DNA from: an uncultured Paracoccaceae bacterium
Lineage (GTDB): Bacteria; Pseudomonadota; Alphaproteobacteria; Rhodobacterales; Rhodobacteraceae
DNA: 64,000 nucleotides
Direction: 5' to 3'
NCBI GenBank assembly: GCA_947501355.1
Contig: CANMVA010000001.1
Coordinates: 2,503,492-2,567,491, forward strand
Of this stretch, positions 49,879-58,718 are shown piece by piece. How positions within the stretch are numbered: position 1 is the first letter of the stretch; each line of letters begins with the position of its first letter. Below the pieces are notes generated by a model. The model saw only the letters and a list, made by a program, of their open reading frames with translations. It ran no database searches and was not told the DNA's origin. The translations under genes were made by a program, and so were the position numbers.

Positions 49879-50694
49879 TCACACCACCAGACCCAAGCCC
49901 TTCAAGTAAGCAAACCCTTGCGGAATGTCCGATTTGCGGCGCAGTTCCAGAACAAGATGCGGCTCGGATGTGCAGTCAGACAACGCACGGAACACCTCTT
50001 GCCAGTGAATCTCGCCTTCGCCCGGTGCCCAGTGCCTGTCCGCGTGGCCATCAACGTCTTGCAGATGAACATGGCGAAGATGATCGCCCGCATCGCGTAC
50101 AAAGTAATCGACCGGCGGCGCCCCTGCCATGCGTCGCGCCAGATGCGCGTGGCCGGTATCAATCGACACGGCGATGGCGTCACTATTGAAACTTGCCACC
50201 ATCTCGCGCCGGGTTGCGGGGTCGATATCGACGATGTTCTCGATCACCAATATGATCCCGGCTTGCTCAGCCGCTTGGACCACAGGAACCATTATGTCGT
50301 GGACGAGCGCCAGCTTTTTCTCGGCATAGTCAGGGTTGTTCAGCCGGTTATACGCATACCAGCGGTCATAAGGCGAGTGCAGCACCATCTGGCGCGCACC
50401 AACGCGGTCAGCGGCCTCCAGTGCTTTGAGAAAGCGCGCCGTGATCAGTGGACGCAGCTCGGGGTCCTTATTGTCCATGTCCAGCCCTTCGAACGGGCCA
50501 TGGATGCCGATCCTCCCCTGAAACCCGTCCAACGCCGTGTTGGCCGCAGCAATGCGATCCTCAAAGTCAGTGGTCAAGTCAGCGTGCTGGCTGAATCCCT
50601 GCAATTCAAGGTCGCGGTCTGCGTCGAACAACCAGTCTCTGTGGGCGGCGATCTCGTGCGGCGCGAGGCACGCGCCGATTTTAAGCGGGGTCAT
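49879..50694 (-). CDS. Sugar-phosphate isomerase/epimerase-like TIM barrel
   Basis: FQGRIGIHGPFEGLDM, MVLHSPYD, ILVIENIVD, VSIDTGHAHLA, HLQDVDGHADRHWAPGEGEI. Confidence 0.85.
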   Translation of the reverse strand: MTPLKIGACLAPHEIAAHRDWLFDADRDLELQGFSQHADLTTDFEDRIAAANTALDGFQGRIGIHGPFEGLDMDNKDPELRPLITARFLKALEAADRVGARQMVLHSPYDRWYAYNRLNNPDYAEKKLALVHDIMVPVVQAAEQAGIILVIENIVDIDPATRREMVASFNSDAIAVSIDTGHAHLARRMAGAPPVDYFVRDAGDHLRHVHLQDVDGHADRHWAPGEGEIHWQEVFRALSDCTSEPHLVLELRRKSDIPQGFAYLKGLGLVV

Positions 50695-51889
50695 AGCTGG
50701 AGGTCTCCTGAGATTTACGGGCGTCGGGGATGAAGAAGCTGGCAAGGACAGCGATGCTCAGAACGACCGTCATCGCGGCAAAGCTCACCCAGCCGCCATA
50801 GGTCTGCGTCAGAAAGGCAAAAGCAAAGGGTGCGGAGGCATTCGCCGCCATGGACGCACTGTTGATCCAGCCCAGCCGCGCGCCGTAGCCCTTATGGCCA
50901 AACAGGGCCAACGGCAGGGTGCCGCGCGCAATGGTCTTGATACCGTCACCCATGCCGTACAGCGCCGCCGCCAGCAGGATACCCGGCACGGTGAAGCCCA
51001 CCGTCAAGATTGTCAGGAAGCCGGTCATCATCAGGCCGAGCGACAGCCAATAGGTATTAAGCGGGTAAAGATTACGACTGACGAGCAGCTCCAGAAAACG
51101 GCCTACAGTCTTGAAAGGGCCAATCACGGCACCTGCCAAAGCGGCAAGTGCCACACTATGACCAAGGTCCTGCACATTCGTGACCCATAACGTCATGACA
51201 GCGCCCATCAGGTAGCCCGAAAAGATGAACGAAGCGACCATCCAAAACATGCCTTTGCGACGCGCGAGGCCCGTCAGTTCGGGCCAATCCTGCGGCGTTG
51301 CGCTCTCGCCCCTCGGATCGCGTTCCGGCCCTGAAAGACATACCCAATGCAGCGGCACGCAAATCACGAGATACACCGCTCCAAGGATCATCCACGTCAT
51401 GCGCCAATCCACTGCTTCATAAAGCGCGAGTGTAAGCGGCCAGAAAATCGTCGATGCGACACCGCCAAAAAGGGTGATGATTGTGATCGACCGTTGCGGC
51501 GTGACCGACAGATCAAGGCGTGCAACTGAGGCGAAAGCCACAGAATAAAGAACAAACATCGCAGCCGCCTCAAGGATCAGCACCGCGGCGAAAAGGCTGC
51601 TCCGTCCCTCAACGAAGCCGATGGCCATGGTCGCAAGACCAGCTGCCAGCGCGCCGCCGGTCATGACATAGCGCCCGCCATAGCGGTCGGTCAGCATTCC
51701 GGCGACTGGCGAAAGAAACTCGCCGAAGAACAGAGCCAGCGACAGCACACCGAAAATGCCCGCAAGGGTCAGCCCTAACGGGTCCGCCATCTCAGGCAGT
51801 AGAATAGCGTAGGCGTAGTAGAGCACGCCGTAGCCCATGATCTGCGAAACGCCCAGCCCGATCGACGGCAGATGGTCGTGTGTGATCAT
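50681..51889 (-). CDS. MFS transporter
   Basis: 12-TM pattern; MLTDRYGGRYVMTGGALAAG; ATGA overlap with phnM4. Confidence 0.85.
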   Translation of the reverse strand: MITHDHLPSIGLGVSQIMGYGVLYYAYAILLPEMADPLGLTLAGIFGVLSLALFFGEFLSPVAGMLTDRYGGRYVMTGGALAAGLATMAIGFVEGRSSLFAAVLILEAAAMFVLYSVAFASVARLDLSVTPQRSITIITLFGGVASTIFWPLTLALYEAVDWRMTWMILGAVYLVICVPLHWVCLSGPERDPRGESATPQDWPELTGLARRKGMFWMVASFIFSGYLMGAVMTLWVTNVQDLGHSVALAALAGAVIGPFKTVGRFLELLVSRNLYPLNTYWLSLGLMMTGFLTILTVGFTVPGILLAAALYGMGDGIKTIARGTLPLALFGHKGYGARLGWINSASMAANASAPFAFAFLTQTYGGWVSFAAMTVVLSIAVLASFFIPDARKSQETSSYDPA

Positions 51890-53097
51890 GCCCCGGGTTG
51901 CGCGCGATACGCCGCGCGACCTGCAACCCACGTGCCCTGAATGGTTGGCGTATGACCTTTGGGCCAGTCCACCAACACCAGGTCCGCGCGTTTGCCCTCG
52001 GCAATCTCGCCTCGGTCCGTCAGGCCCATGGCCCGGGCAGGACCGGTTGAGACCAGCGACCACAATGACAGCCGGTCCGCGCGTTTCTCCCGATCCAGCC
52101 GGTCTACGGCCGCAAGCATGGCCGGGTAGTAATAGTCCGACGCCAGCATGTCGCAAAACCCGGCTTCAACCATGTCAGCCGCGCCAAGCGAGCCGATATG
52201 ACTGCCGCCGCGCACCGCATTAGGTGAGCCAAAGATGATCATGTCCCCACCCGCGCGCGCCGCTTTGACTGGACCCATGGTCATCGGAAACTCAGACGTC
52301 GTCGCCCCAAGGTCGTGATAAAAGCTGCGCGTCTCCGCCTGCGTGTCATCATGGCTGAGCATCGGGATGCCCCTGTCGCGGGCCTTCGCGGCAACGGTCT
52401 GCGTCGTTGAAACCACGTCCGGGCGCCGCTCCCAAACCCGCTTCACGAGCCGCTTGTGATCTTCATAATCCAGTCCCGAGCGTTCCTTGTGTTTGCTGTA
52501 ACGCTTGGCAAAAAGCGCCTCGTCGCCCACATCCATCACCGGGAAATCGGGGGAGTGTTCAAACAGGCGCTGTTGAATAGGCACCTCTTCGGCGCGCATC
52601 GCCATGGACAGGTGGTCATTGAACGCAAGCGATGGCTTCAAGGGCGCCTCCATCGCCCAGTCGAGCGTATCGAGCGCCTCGAACGCAAATGTCTCCCATC
52701 GCAATTGGACCCTGTTCTCAACCGTCAGACGCGGCGCAAGATCGCGGAGCGCCTCCATCAAGGCCCGCCCGCGTTCGACACTGCGCAGCCCGGGCTCAAA
52801 ACTGAGCGTCACCGAATGGTATGCGGTCGCGATCCCGTTGGCTGCAAGTTGGCGGTCCGTCTCAAGCACAGCGGTTTCCATCGGAAAAAACACGCCGGGG
52901 CGCGGCATCATTTGCCGCTCAAACGCGTCGCCGTGCACGTCGATCAACGCGGGTGCAACGATCTTGCCGCGTGCGTCGATTTCCACGCCCTGAACTGGGC
53001 CACCGATCTCAACGATACGGTCGCCGTCCATTGTCACGGTGGTGTTGGCAATCTCACCGGGCAGGTAGACGTCTGCCCCTACTAAAGTCTGGATCAC
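51886..53097 (-). CDS. phnM: PhnM-family amidohydrolase (copy 4, HGD type)
   Basis: APALIDVHGDAFERQMMPRPGVFFP, MLSHDDTQAETRSFYHDLGA, FGSPNAVRGGSHIGSLGAADM. Confidence 0.88.
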   Translation of the reverse strand: MIQTLVGADVYLPGEIANTTVTMDGDRIVEIGGPVQGVEIDARGKIVAPALIDVHGDAFERQMMPRPGVFFPMETAVLETDRQLAANGIATAYHSVTLSFEPGLRSVERGRALMEALRDLAPRLTVENRVQLRWETFAFEALDTLDWAMEAPLKPSLAFNDHLSMAMRAEEVPIQQRLFEHSPDFPVMDVGDEALFAKRYSKHKERSGLDYEDHKRLVKRVWERRPDVVSTTQTVAAKARDRGIPMLSHDDTQAETRSFYHDLGATTSEFPMTMGPVKAARAGGDMIIFGSPNAVRGGSHIGSLGAADMVEAGFCDMLASDYYYPAMLAAVDRLDREKRADRLSLWSLVSTGPARAMGLTDRGEIAEGKRADLVLVDWPKGHTPTIQGTWVAGRAAYRAQPGA

Positions 53098-53759
53098 GCT
53101 TGCCGCTCCAGAATGAGATGCCAGTGCAAAGAGCCGGGCCTTTCATGCTCACGGTCTTCCATCCAAAGGACCTCGAACCCCTGAAACAGGGCAAGCATCT
53201 CGACCGCGCCGCAATAATAGTGCGGGTGGCGCTTGTCAGAATAGTCCTCATCAAAGACCCACGTATTGCGGCTGATTTCTTTCGGACCGTTCAGCTTTTC
53301 GCGGTCGATCCACAGGCGGCGCTTCGACAACATGGTCAAGAGAAAGGTCCCGCCTGGCTTAAGAACGCGGCGGACCTCGGTGATGGTATTCAACAGGACG
53401 GTTTCATCGCCGTGATAGATCACGTTCCAACTCAGCACATGGTCAAAGGCGCTATCCTCGAACGGCAGGTCATTCATACGACCCAATTGGGTCTTCACAC
53501 CAGTGCCCACCTTGTCGATCTCGGCCAAGCCTTCAGCTGCCGCATCAAGCGCGGTCAGTTGAAAACCAGCGGCCTGCAAAGAGAGAGCATGCCGCCCAAC
53601 ACCCGCCCCAAGATCAAGGATCGCCGCACCTTGCGCCAAACCCTCGGCCCAACGCTTCACATCCGGTTCAGGCGTGAGCCATTTCGATCCATCTTCAATG
53701 CCATCCCAGATCTTGCTCCAATGCTGGTCGGCTGTGTCGGTCTTGGTCAAAACAGTCAC
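53094..53759 (-). CDS. Class I SAM-dependent methyltransferase
   Basis: AILDLGAGVGRHALSLQAAGFQLTALDAA, EVRRVLKPGGTFLLTM. Confidence 0.88.
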   Translation of the reverse strand: MTVLTKTDTADQHWSKIWDGIEDGSKWLTPEPDVKRWAEGLAQGAAILDLGAGVGRHALSLQAAGFQLTALDAAAEGLAEIDKVGTGVKTQLGRMNDLPFEDSAFDHVLSWNVIYHGDETVLLNTITEVRRVLKPGGTFLLTMLSKRRLWIDREKLNGPKEISRNTWVFDEDYSDKRHPHYYCGAVEMLALFQGFEVLWMEDREHERPGSLHWHLILERQA

Positions 53760-54574
53760 CGTTGTTCTCCGATAATCTTCGTTCGGGCCCAGCCCGAAAG
53801 GTATTCAATTGAGATGACCACAACAGCGATCATCAGGATGACGGTCATGGCAGTGGGGTAATCGAACAGGTCAAACCCGACCTTCAGTTCGATCCCGATG
53901 CCCCCAGCCCCGACCAAGCCCAGAATAGTCGACGACCGGACCGCTTTTTCCGTCGCAAAGAGCGAGGTTGAGATGAACGCAGGCATCGCCGCCGGGATCG
54001 TGGCGCAGGCGACCACATCTATCTTACGCGCGCCAGTCGCGGTCAGGCTTTCCGAAGGGCCCTTGTCGGCGGCCTCCATGTCATCGGCAAAGAACCGGCC
54101 GCAGAACCCAATTGTATCGACCGCAATGGCAAGCATCCCCGCAAACGGCCCAAGGCCCACGGCGACCACAAAGACCAACGCCCATGCGATGTCAGGGACC
54201 GCCCGAATGAACCCAAGCCCCGTCCGCACGATCTGATTGATCCAGGTCGGCGCGATCAGCCCCCGCGCTGCTAAAAGAGCGACCGGCACGGACAGGATGA
54301 TCCCGATCACTGCGCCAGCCAGTGCAATCTGCAAGGTCTCAAGCATCTTCCAACCCAGCCGCGCGAGCACCTGTGGTTCTAGATTGGGCGGGAAGGCTCG
54401 GTCTATGAAATCGGCAAAACGCGGTGGTGAAGACATCACCTTCTCGATGGAGAAGCCTGCCCCCGCAAACGACCAAAGGATGATCAAGATCGCGGCAGCA
54501 TAGCCCAGAAATGCCAGGGCTGACGGGCGCTCATAGCGAGATGGAAGCCCCATGGGATGAGACGCGTCAGTCAT
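53756..54574 (-). CDS. phnE: PhnE-type ABC permease (copy 3)
   Basis: ABC permease; FIRAVPDIAWALVFVVAVG, LVGAGGIGIELKVGFDLFDY. Confidence 0.9.
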   Translation of the reverse strand: MTDASHPMGLPSRYERPSALAFLGYAAAILIILWSFAGAGFSIEKVMSSPPRFADFIDRAFPPNLEPQVLARLGWKMLETLQIALAGAVIGIILSVPVALLAARGLIAPTWINQIVRTGLGFIRAVPDIAWALVFVVAVGLGPFAGMLAIAVDTIGFCGRFFADDMEAADKGPSESLTATGARKIDVVACATIPAAMPAFISTSLFATEKAVRSSTILGLVGAGGIGIELKVGFDLFDYPTAMTVILMIAVVVISIEYLSGWARTKIIGEQR

Positions 54575-55385
54575 AGAGGCCCCGCAGTTTTTCTGCGCTC
54601 AGGCTTTCGGCACGTGCATCCAGCGGCATGCCCCCATCTGCAAGACCCAAGACACGATCCCCGTATTGCAGGGCGTGGTTGATGTTGTGCGAGATGAAGA
54701 TCACCGTCACCCCCTCTTGTCGTGCGAGTTTGAAGAACAGATCCATGACATCCTCGCCCGCTGCAGGGTCAAGCGAGGCGGTGGGTTCATCCGCAATCAA
54801 AATCTTTGGGTCGCCCACCAACGCCCGGGCGATGGCAACCCGTTGAGATTGCCCGCCTGACAGACGATCCGCCCGGCGCGAGGCGAGATGCGCCAATCCC
54901 ACTTTTTCCAACGCCGTCATCGCCGCGTCGCGCGAGGGCGCTGGCGCAAGGCTCTGGCTCCAGTGACGTACACCGGGCTTTTGCCCAAGCAGCCCCTGGA
55001 CCACATTCGACAGCACTGACAAGCGCGGCACCAGATTGTGTTTCTGGCTGACCAAACCCATCTTCGCCCGCATGCTGCGCAGTTGCGCACCCGAGGCATT
55101 GCGCACATCCGTGCCCAAGACGTCTATCACGCCTGCATCGGCAGGGATCAGCCCCATCAGGCACCGCAGCAATGTCGACTTCCCTGTCCCATTGGCACCA
55201 ACAATTGCCACTGCCTCGCCGCGGGACAGGCCGAAGGAAACATCCTTGAAGATCGGTGTTCCGGAAAAGCTCTTCGCCAGGTCGGTGACACGCAGATCAA
55301 CAGGCAAAACCGGGGCAGACGTTCCTGCCCCGGTCTTATCCGGCCGCGCAGGCGCGACCAGGGTTTCCACACCCAAATCAGTCAC
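54567..55385 (-). CDS. phnC: PhnC-type ABC ATPase (copy 3)
   Basis: [45 protein letters not shown] start overlapping the phnD3 stop. Confidence 0.9.
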   Translation of the reverse strand: MTDLGVETLVAPARPDKTGAGTSAPVLPVDLRVTDLAKSFSGTPIFKDVSFGLSRGEAVAIVGANGTGKSTLLRCLMGLIPADAGVIDVLGTDVRNASGAQLRSMRAKMGLVSQKHNLVPRLSVLSNVVQGLLGQKPGVRHWSQSLAPAPSRDAAMTALEKVGLAHLASRRADRLSGGQSQRVAIARALVGDPKILIADEPTASLDPAAGEDVMDLFFKLARQEGVTVIFISHNINHALQYGDRVLGLADGGMPLDARAESLSAEKLRGLYD

Positions 55386-56247
55386 CGATGAAGTTATCAA
55401 ACTGCGGGTAGCCAGCATTCGAGTACATCGCACGAACGTAGTCGTAGGCACTGTCTTCGATCTCAACGAGGTCCATGCCGACATATTTGTCGTTTTCCTC
55501 ATGGGCCGTGATGCCAGCGATGATGCTGTCCTTATTGGCGAGAATGGCTTGCTGAACAGCCGTTGCCGCCTCTTCCGGGACGTGTGCGCCAACCATGATC
55601 ATGTCGTTGGGAAGATCTCCCGAGCGCGCGATCATCTTGAAAAAGCCGTATGGCAAGTCGGTTTCCTTGTTGCGCACGTTGATCCAGCTGCCTGCGTTGG
55701 ACCCAAGCGCATCCACGTCACCGTTCTTGAGCGCTTCATGCGCGATGTTCCGGCTAGTATGTGTCTTCTCGACGTCGTTGACCGGATCGAGACCGTAATC
55801 GGCCAGAACCTGCATGGGGCACAGCATGTTCGACGTGGAGCCAATGTCACCAAACGCGACGCGCTTGCCCTTGAGGCCCATGACAGTATTGATCCCACTG
55901 TCCGCGCGCACGACGATGGCACAATGATAATCTGGACGCCCAAGACCGATGATGGGCGTCGCGTTGGTCAGCTTGTTGATGACCACATACTCGGCAGGAC
56001 CAGAGACAACAAAGTCAACCGTTTCACCGCGCAGCGCTTCGGCTGCTGCTGTGCGCGAATTCACGGCATAGAACTCGAAGGTGTCTCCCGTCGCTGCTTC
56101 AAGAGCATCCTTAAAGGGCCCCCACTCAAGCTGCAGGCGCTCCATGCCTTCAACATCGGTGACGGCCAGTTTCCAGGTTTCAGCTTGAGCCGAAACAGCA
56201 GCCGACAGTGCCAAGACAGCGCCGGCCAGAACAGAACGAAGTTTCAT
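55378..56247 (-). CDS. phnD: PhnD/PtxB-type substrate-binding protein (copy 3)
   Basis: Signal peptide MKLRSVLAGAVLALSAAVSAQA; VDFVVSGPAEYVVI, VAFGDIGSTSNMLCPMQVL. Confidence 0.88.
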   Translation of the reverse strand: MKLRSVLAGAVLALSAAVSAQAETWKLAVTDVEGMERLQLEWGPFKDALEAATGDTFEFYAVNSRTAAAEALRGETVDFVVSGPAEYVVINKLTNATPIIGLGRPDYHCAIVVRADSGINTVMGLKGKRVAFGDIGSTSNMLCPMQVLADYGLDPVNDVEKTHTSRNIAHEALKNGDVDALGSNAGSWINVRNKETDLPYGFFKMIARSGDLPNDMIMVGAHVPEEAATAVQQAILANKDSIIAGITAHEENDKYVGMDLVEIEDSAYDYVRAMYSNAGYPQFDNFIGD

Positions 56248-56267
56248 GGTGATTCCCCCATTGTGAA

Positions 56268-56283
56268 ATTCATCCGAATGATT
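56268..56283 (-). promoter_or_regulatory. Putative PhnF1 operator, site 3 (upstream of phnD3)
   Basis: Minus strand AATCATTCGGATGAAT, 15/16 identical to sites 1 and 2, same orientation relative to the gene. Confidence 0.62.
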
Positions 56284-56304
56284 TCGTGGGAATGAAACGC
56301 TTCC

Positions 56305-56322
56305 GTGACGCGCAAATGACAT
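56305..56322 (-). promoter_or_regulatory. Putative Pho box upstream of phnD3
   Basis: Minus strand ATGTCATTTGCGCGTCAC, 11-bp repeat. Confidence 0.55.
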
Positions 56323-56566
56323 TTTCGCTTCAGCGGCATTCGACAGACGCGCTGAACATGCTCAATGTTCGTCACTGTCGCTCAAGCCCCTGCGGATACA
56401 TCTGTCAGAGCCAAGCTGACCGCATGGGTTTTAGGCAATCACTGCAGCTCATCTTGGACCCGCAGGGAAGGTCCGTTTTCCGCGCTATGCGACGACTTTC
56501 GTCAATCGTTGACCGATCATCCGATCACCGTTTCTCGACTATTTTATGGGTTTGCTGACAGCCGAC

Positions 56567-57172
56567 TTACCCAGCGACAGTCTTGCGGAGCAACGGTTCC
56601 ATCAAGCTATCGTATGCCGCATCTTTCTCAACACCCAGGAGCTCTGGCAAAGAGGCGCCACTATCTTGGTGGTCTGACCTCTCACCAAGCTCAAACCCGC
56701 GGTCGTCTGATATGCTTGCGTAAAAGGTATCGGTTGTTGGCTCTTCGTCGTGACCCATGTTTAGCGACCAGGCTTTGCGCTGTGCGTTCGTCAGAGACAG
56801 AATGTCCCTGAGCCCGCCGATCATTCGGCGCGCGTGGCTGTGGTGCGTGACCAAGACCCTCAGACAGAACTTCGATATCTGAAAAAAGGGGCATCTTGGC
56901 CAGCGAACCCGTTGCTTTGCAGGTCTTCGACCCAGTTAATCAGCGTCTGCGCGAAAAGAACTGGGATCGGAAACCACTGGATGGTCAATCTTTTTCCGTT
57001 CTTGAACGGGATACCGTCGGACACCCAATAACGCGACTTTCTTCGATCCGAACGTGTTTGATCTGCAGAGAGATCAGCATGTCCGCCCGAACGGCGCCGA
57101 GGAAATCGATGGCGAAGATTGCGTGCGCCTCTGCCTAAGCGTTCTTGCCGGTATCGCACGCGAGAGATCATC
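56567..57172 (-). pseudogene. Tyrosine recombinase remnant (middle and C-terminal parts, frameshifted)
   Basis: Pieces: IFAIDFLGAVRADMLISLQIKHV; PFKNGKRLTIQWFPIPVLFAQTLINWVEDLQSNGFAGQDAPFF; HHSHARRMIGGLRDILSLTNAQRKAWSLNMGHDEEPTTDTFYAS. Confidence 0.7.
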
Positions 57173-57249
57173 CCTCTTCAACTGATCGAAGGGTTGACTA
57201 TTCAAAACCACCTCAAGATCGCGGATTGCCGCCAAATGGCTGTTTATCG

Positions 57250-57480
57250 TTCTGACATCCTATGTCTTAGCATAGTCCTGCCACGCGTAGAGCAGACTGT
57301 CGTTTTGGCCGTGACGAATTTCCGCCTCAGTCCCAATATCACCGAGAGGTGACCCACTCTCTTCACGTGACGATATCGGCGCCGCGCCCCAGACGGATCG
57401 GCAACCAGATATAGCCGGTTGCCGTCCCCGTGACGCCCAGCGCCCAAGTTCTCGACCAGCTGCTTTGTCAGCTGCCCAGA
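57250..57480 (-). pseudogene. Integrase N-terminal (arm-DNA-binding-like) remnant next to the tRNA 3' end
   Basis: LTKQLVENLGAGRHGDGNRLYLVADPSGARRR resembles P4-type integrase N-termini; downstream frame broken. Confidence 0.55.
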
Positions 57481-57516
57481 CAAGACGATCCAATTCTGTC
57501 CGTGAAAAAGATATGA

Positions 57517-57606
57517 TGGCGGAGGCTCAGGGATTCGAACCCTGGGGACGCTTTCACGCCCGCCGGTTTTCAAGACCGGTGCATTCGACCACTCTGCCAA
57601 ACCTCC
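57517..57606 (-). tRNA. tRNA-Ser(TGA)
   Basis: GGAGGTTTGGCAGAGTGGTCGAATGCACCGGTCTTGAAAACCGG...GGTTCGAATCCCTGAGCCTCCGCCA; anticodon TGA, long variable arm. Confidence 0.95.
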
Positions 57607-57827
57607 GCGGTCGCACAGCCCTACCGTCACCATCGCGATTCTGAAAGATCGTTTTATGCCGGGCAGATCGGGTGCGCAGTTCACGGGGATTTTTGCCACC
57701 GGGTGGCCGACAGACTTCCCAAAACGCAACACCACCGCTAAGGTGTCGCCAAAGCGTGGGAGGAAACCCGCGCATCATCAGGCAGGGCGCTTGCCCAATC
57801 ACGTCAGAGCAGTCATGGGGCACCGGT

Positions 57828-58706
57828 ATGACGACAGGAACTCTCAAACGGACGATGCTTGCGGGAGCGGCGCTGGTTCTTGTGGCCGCTTGTGAGGACG
57901 GACAGGGCTTCACAAACCCCTTCCAGCAAAGCGCAAACGCCAGCGAGAGCAGCGCGCCTGCCGCAGGCAGCACAGGCCGTATGGTCGAACGCGATGTGGA
58001 AGCGCCCGACGTCTTTTCGGTGTCCGAAGCCGGTCTCTGGGACGGTCGCCCGTCGCTGGGCGGTGTCTGGGTCGCCCACCCTGATGTCAAGGATCCCGAG
58101 CGGGTGATCATCCGCAACGAGGCCACCGATCAGTTCGTCATCGGCGCGCTGTTCCGCAAGGAACGCGAGACACCCGGCCCGCGCGTTCAGGTGTCCTCGG
58201 ATGCCGCCGCCGAGATCGGCTTGCTTGCAGGTCAGCCCCAGCGCGTCAGCGTCGTCGCCCTGCGCCGCGAAACGGTTGAGGAAGCGCTCGATCCGGTCGA
58301 GGCCCCCACCGAAGAGGGTCTGAACGCCCCCGCTCAGATCGAAGCCTCCGAGCTTGATCCAATTGCCGGTGCCGCCGCCGCGATTGACACCGCCGAAGGC
58401 ACTGAAACACAAACGGCAGCAGTCGCTCCTGCGCCAGCGCCGACACCTGCCCCGCGTCCAACATCAAGTTCGCTCGCCAAGCCCTTCATTCAGATCGGTA
58501 TTTTCTCGGTTGAGCAAAACGCAAAGAACACCGCCGCCTCCATGCGCACGGCCGGGATCGTGCCGATGATCAAACAATCCACCTCGTCGGGCAAGACGTT
58601 CTGGCGGGTCATCGTAGGTCCTGCCAGCAACAACGCTGAGCGGGCGACATTGTTGAATAAGGTAAAGGAAAAAGGCTTCACCGACGCCTATTTCGTCACC
58701 AATTGA
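57828..58706 (+). CDS. SPOR domain-containing lipoprotein-like protein
   Basis: Lipobox-like LVAAC; C-term FIQIGIFSVEQNAKNTAASMRTAGIVP...FWRVIVGP. Confidence 0.85.
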   Translation: MTTGTLKRTMLAGAALVLVAACEDGQGFTNPFQQSANASESSAPAAGSTGRMVERDVEAPDVFSVSEAGLWDGRPSLGGVWVAHPDVKDPERVIIRNEATDQFVIGALFRKERETPGPRVQVSSDAAAEIGLLAGQPQRVSVVALRRETVEEALDPVEAPTEEGLNAPAQIEASELDPIAGAAAAIDTAEGTETQTAAVAPAPAPTPAPRPTSSSLAKPFIQIGIFSVEQNAKNTAASMRTAGIVPMIKQSTSSGKTFWRVIVGPASNNAERATLLNKVKEKGFTDAYFVTN

Positions 58707-58718
58707 CGGGAATCTGAC

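Noticed and set aside
55036-56295. 419-aa plus-strand ORF
   Set aside because: Antisense to phnC3/phnD3, both of which have clear motifs
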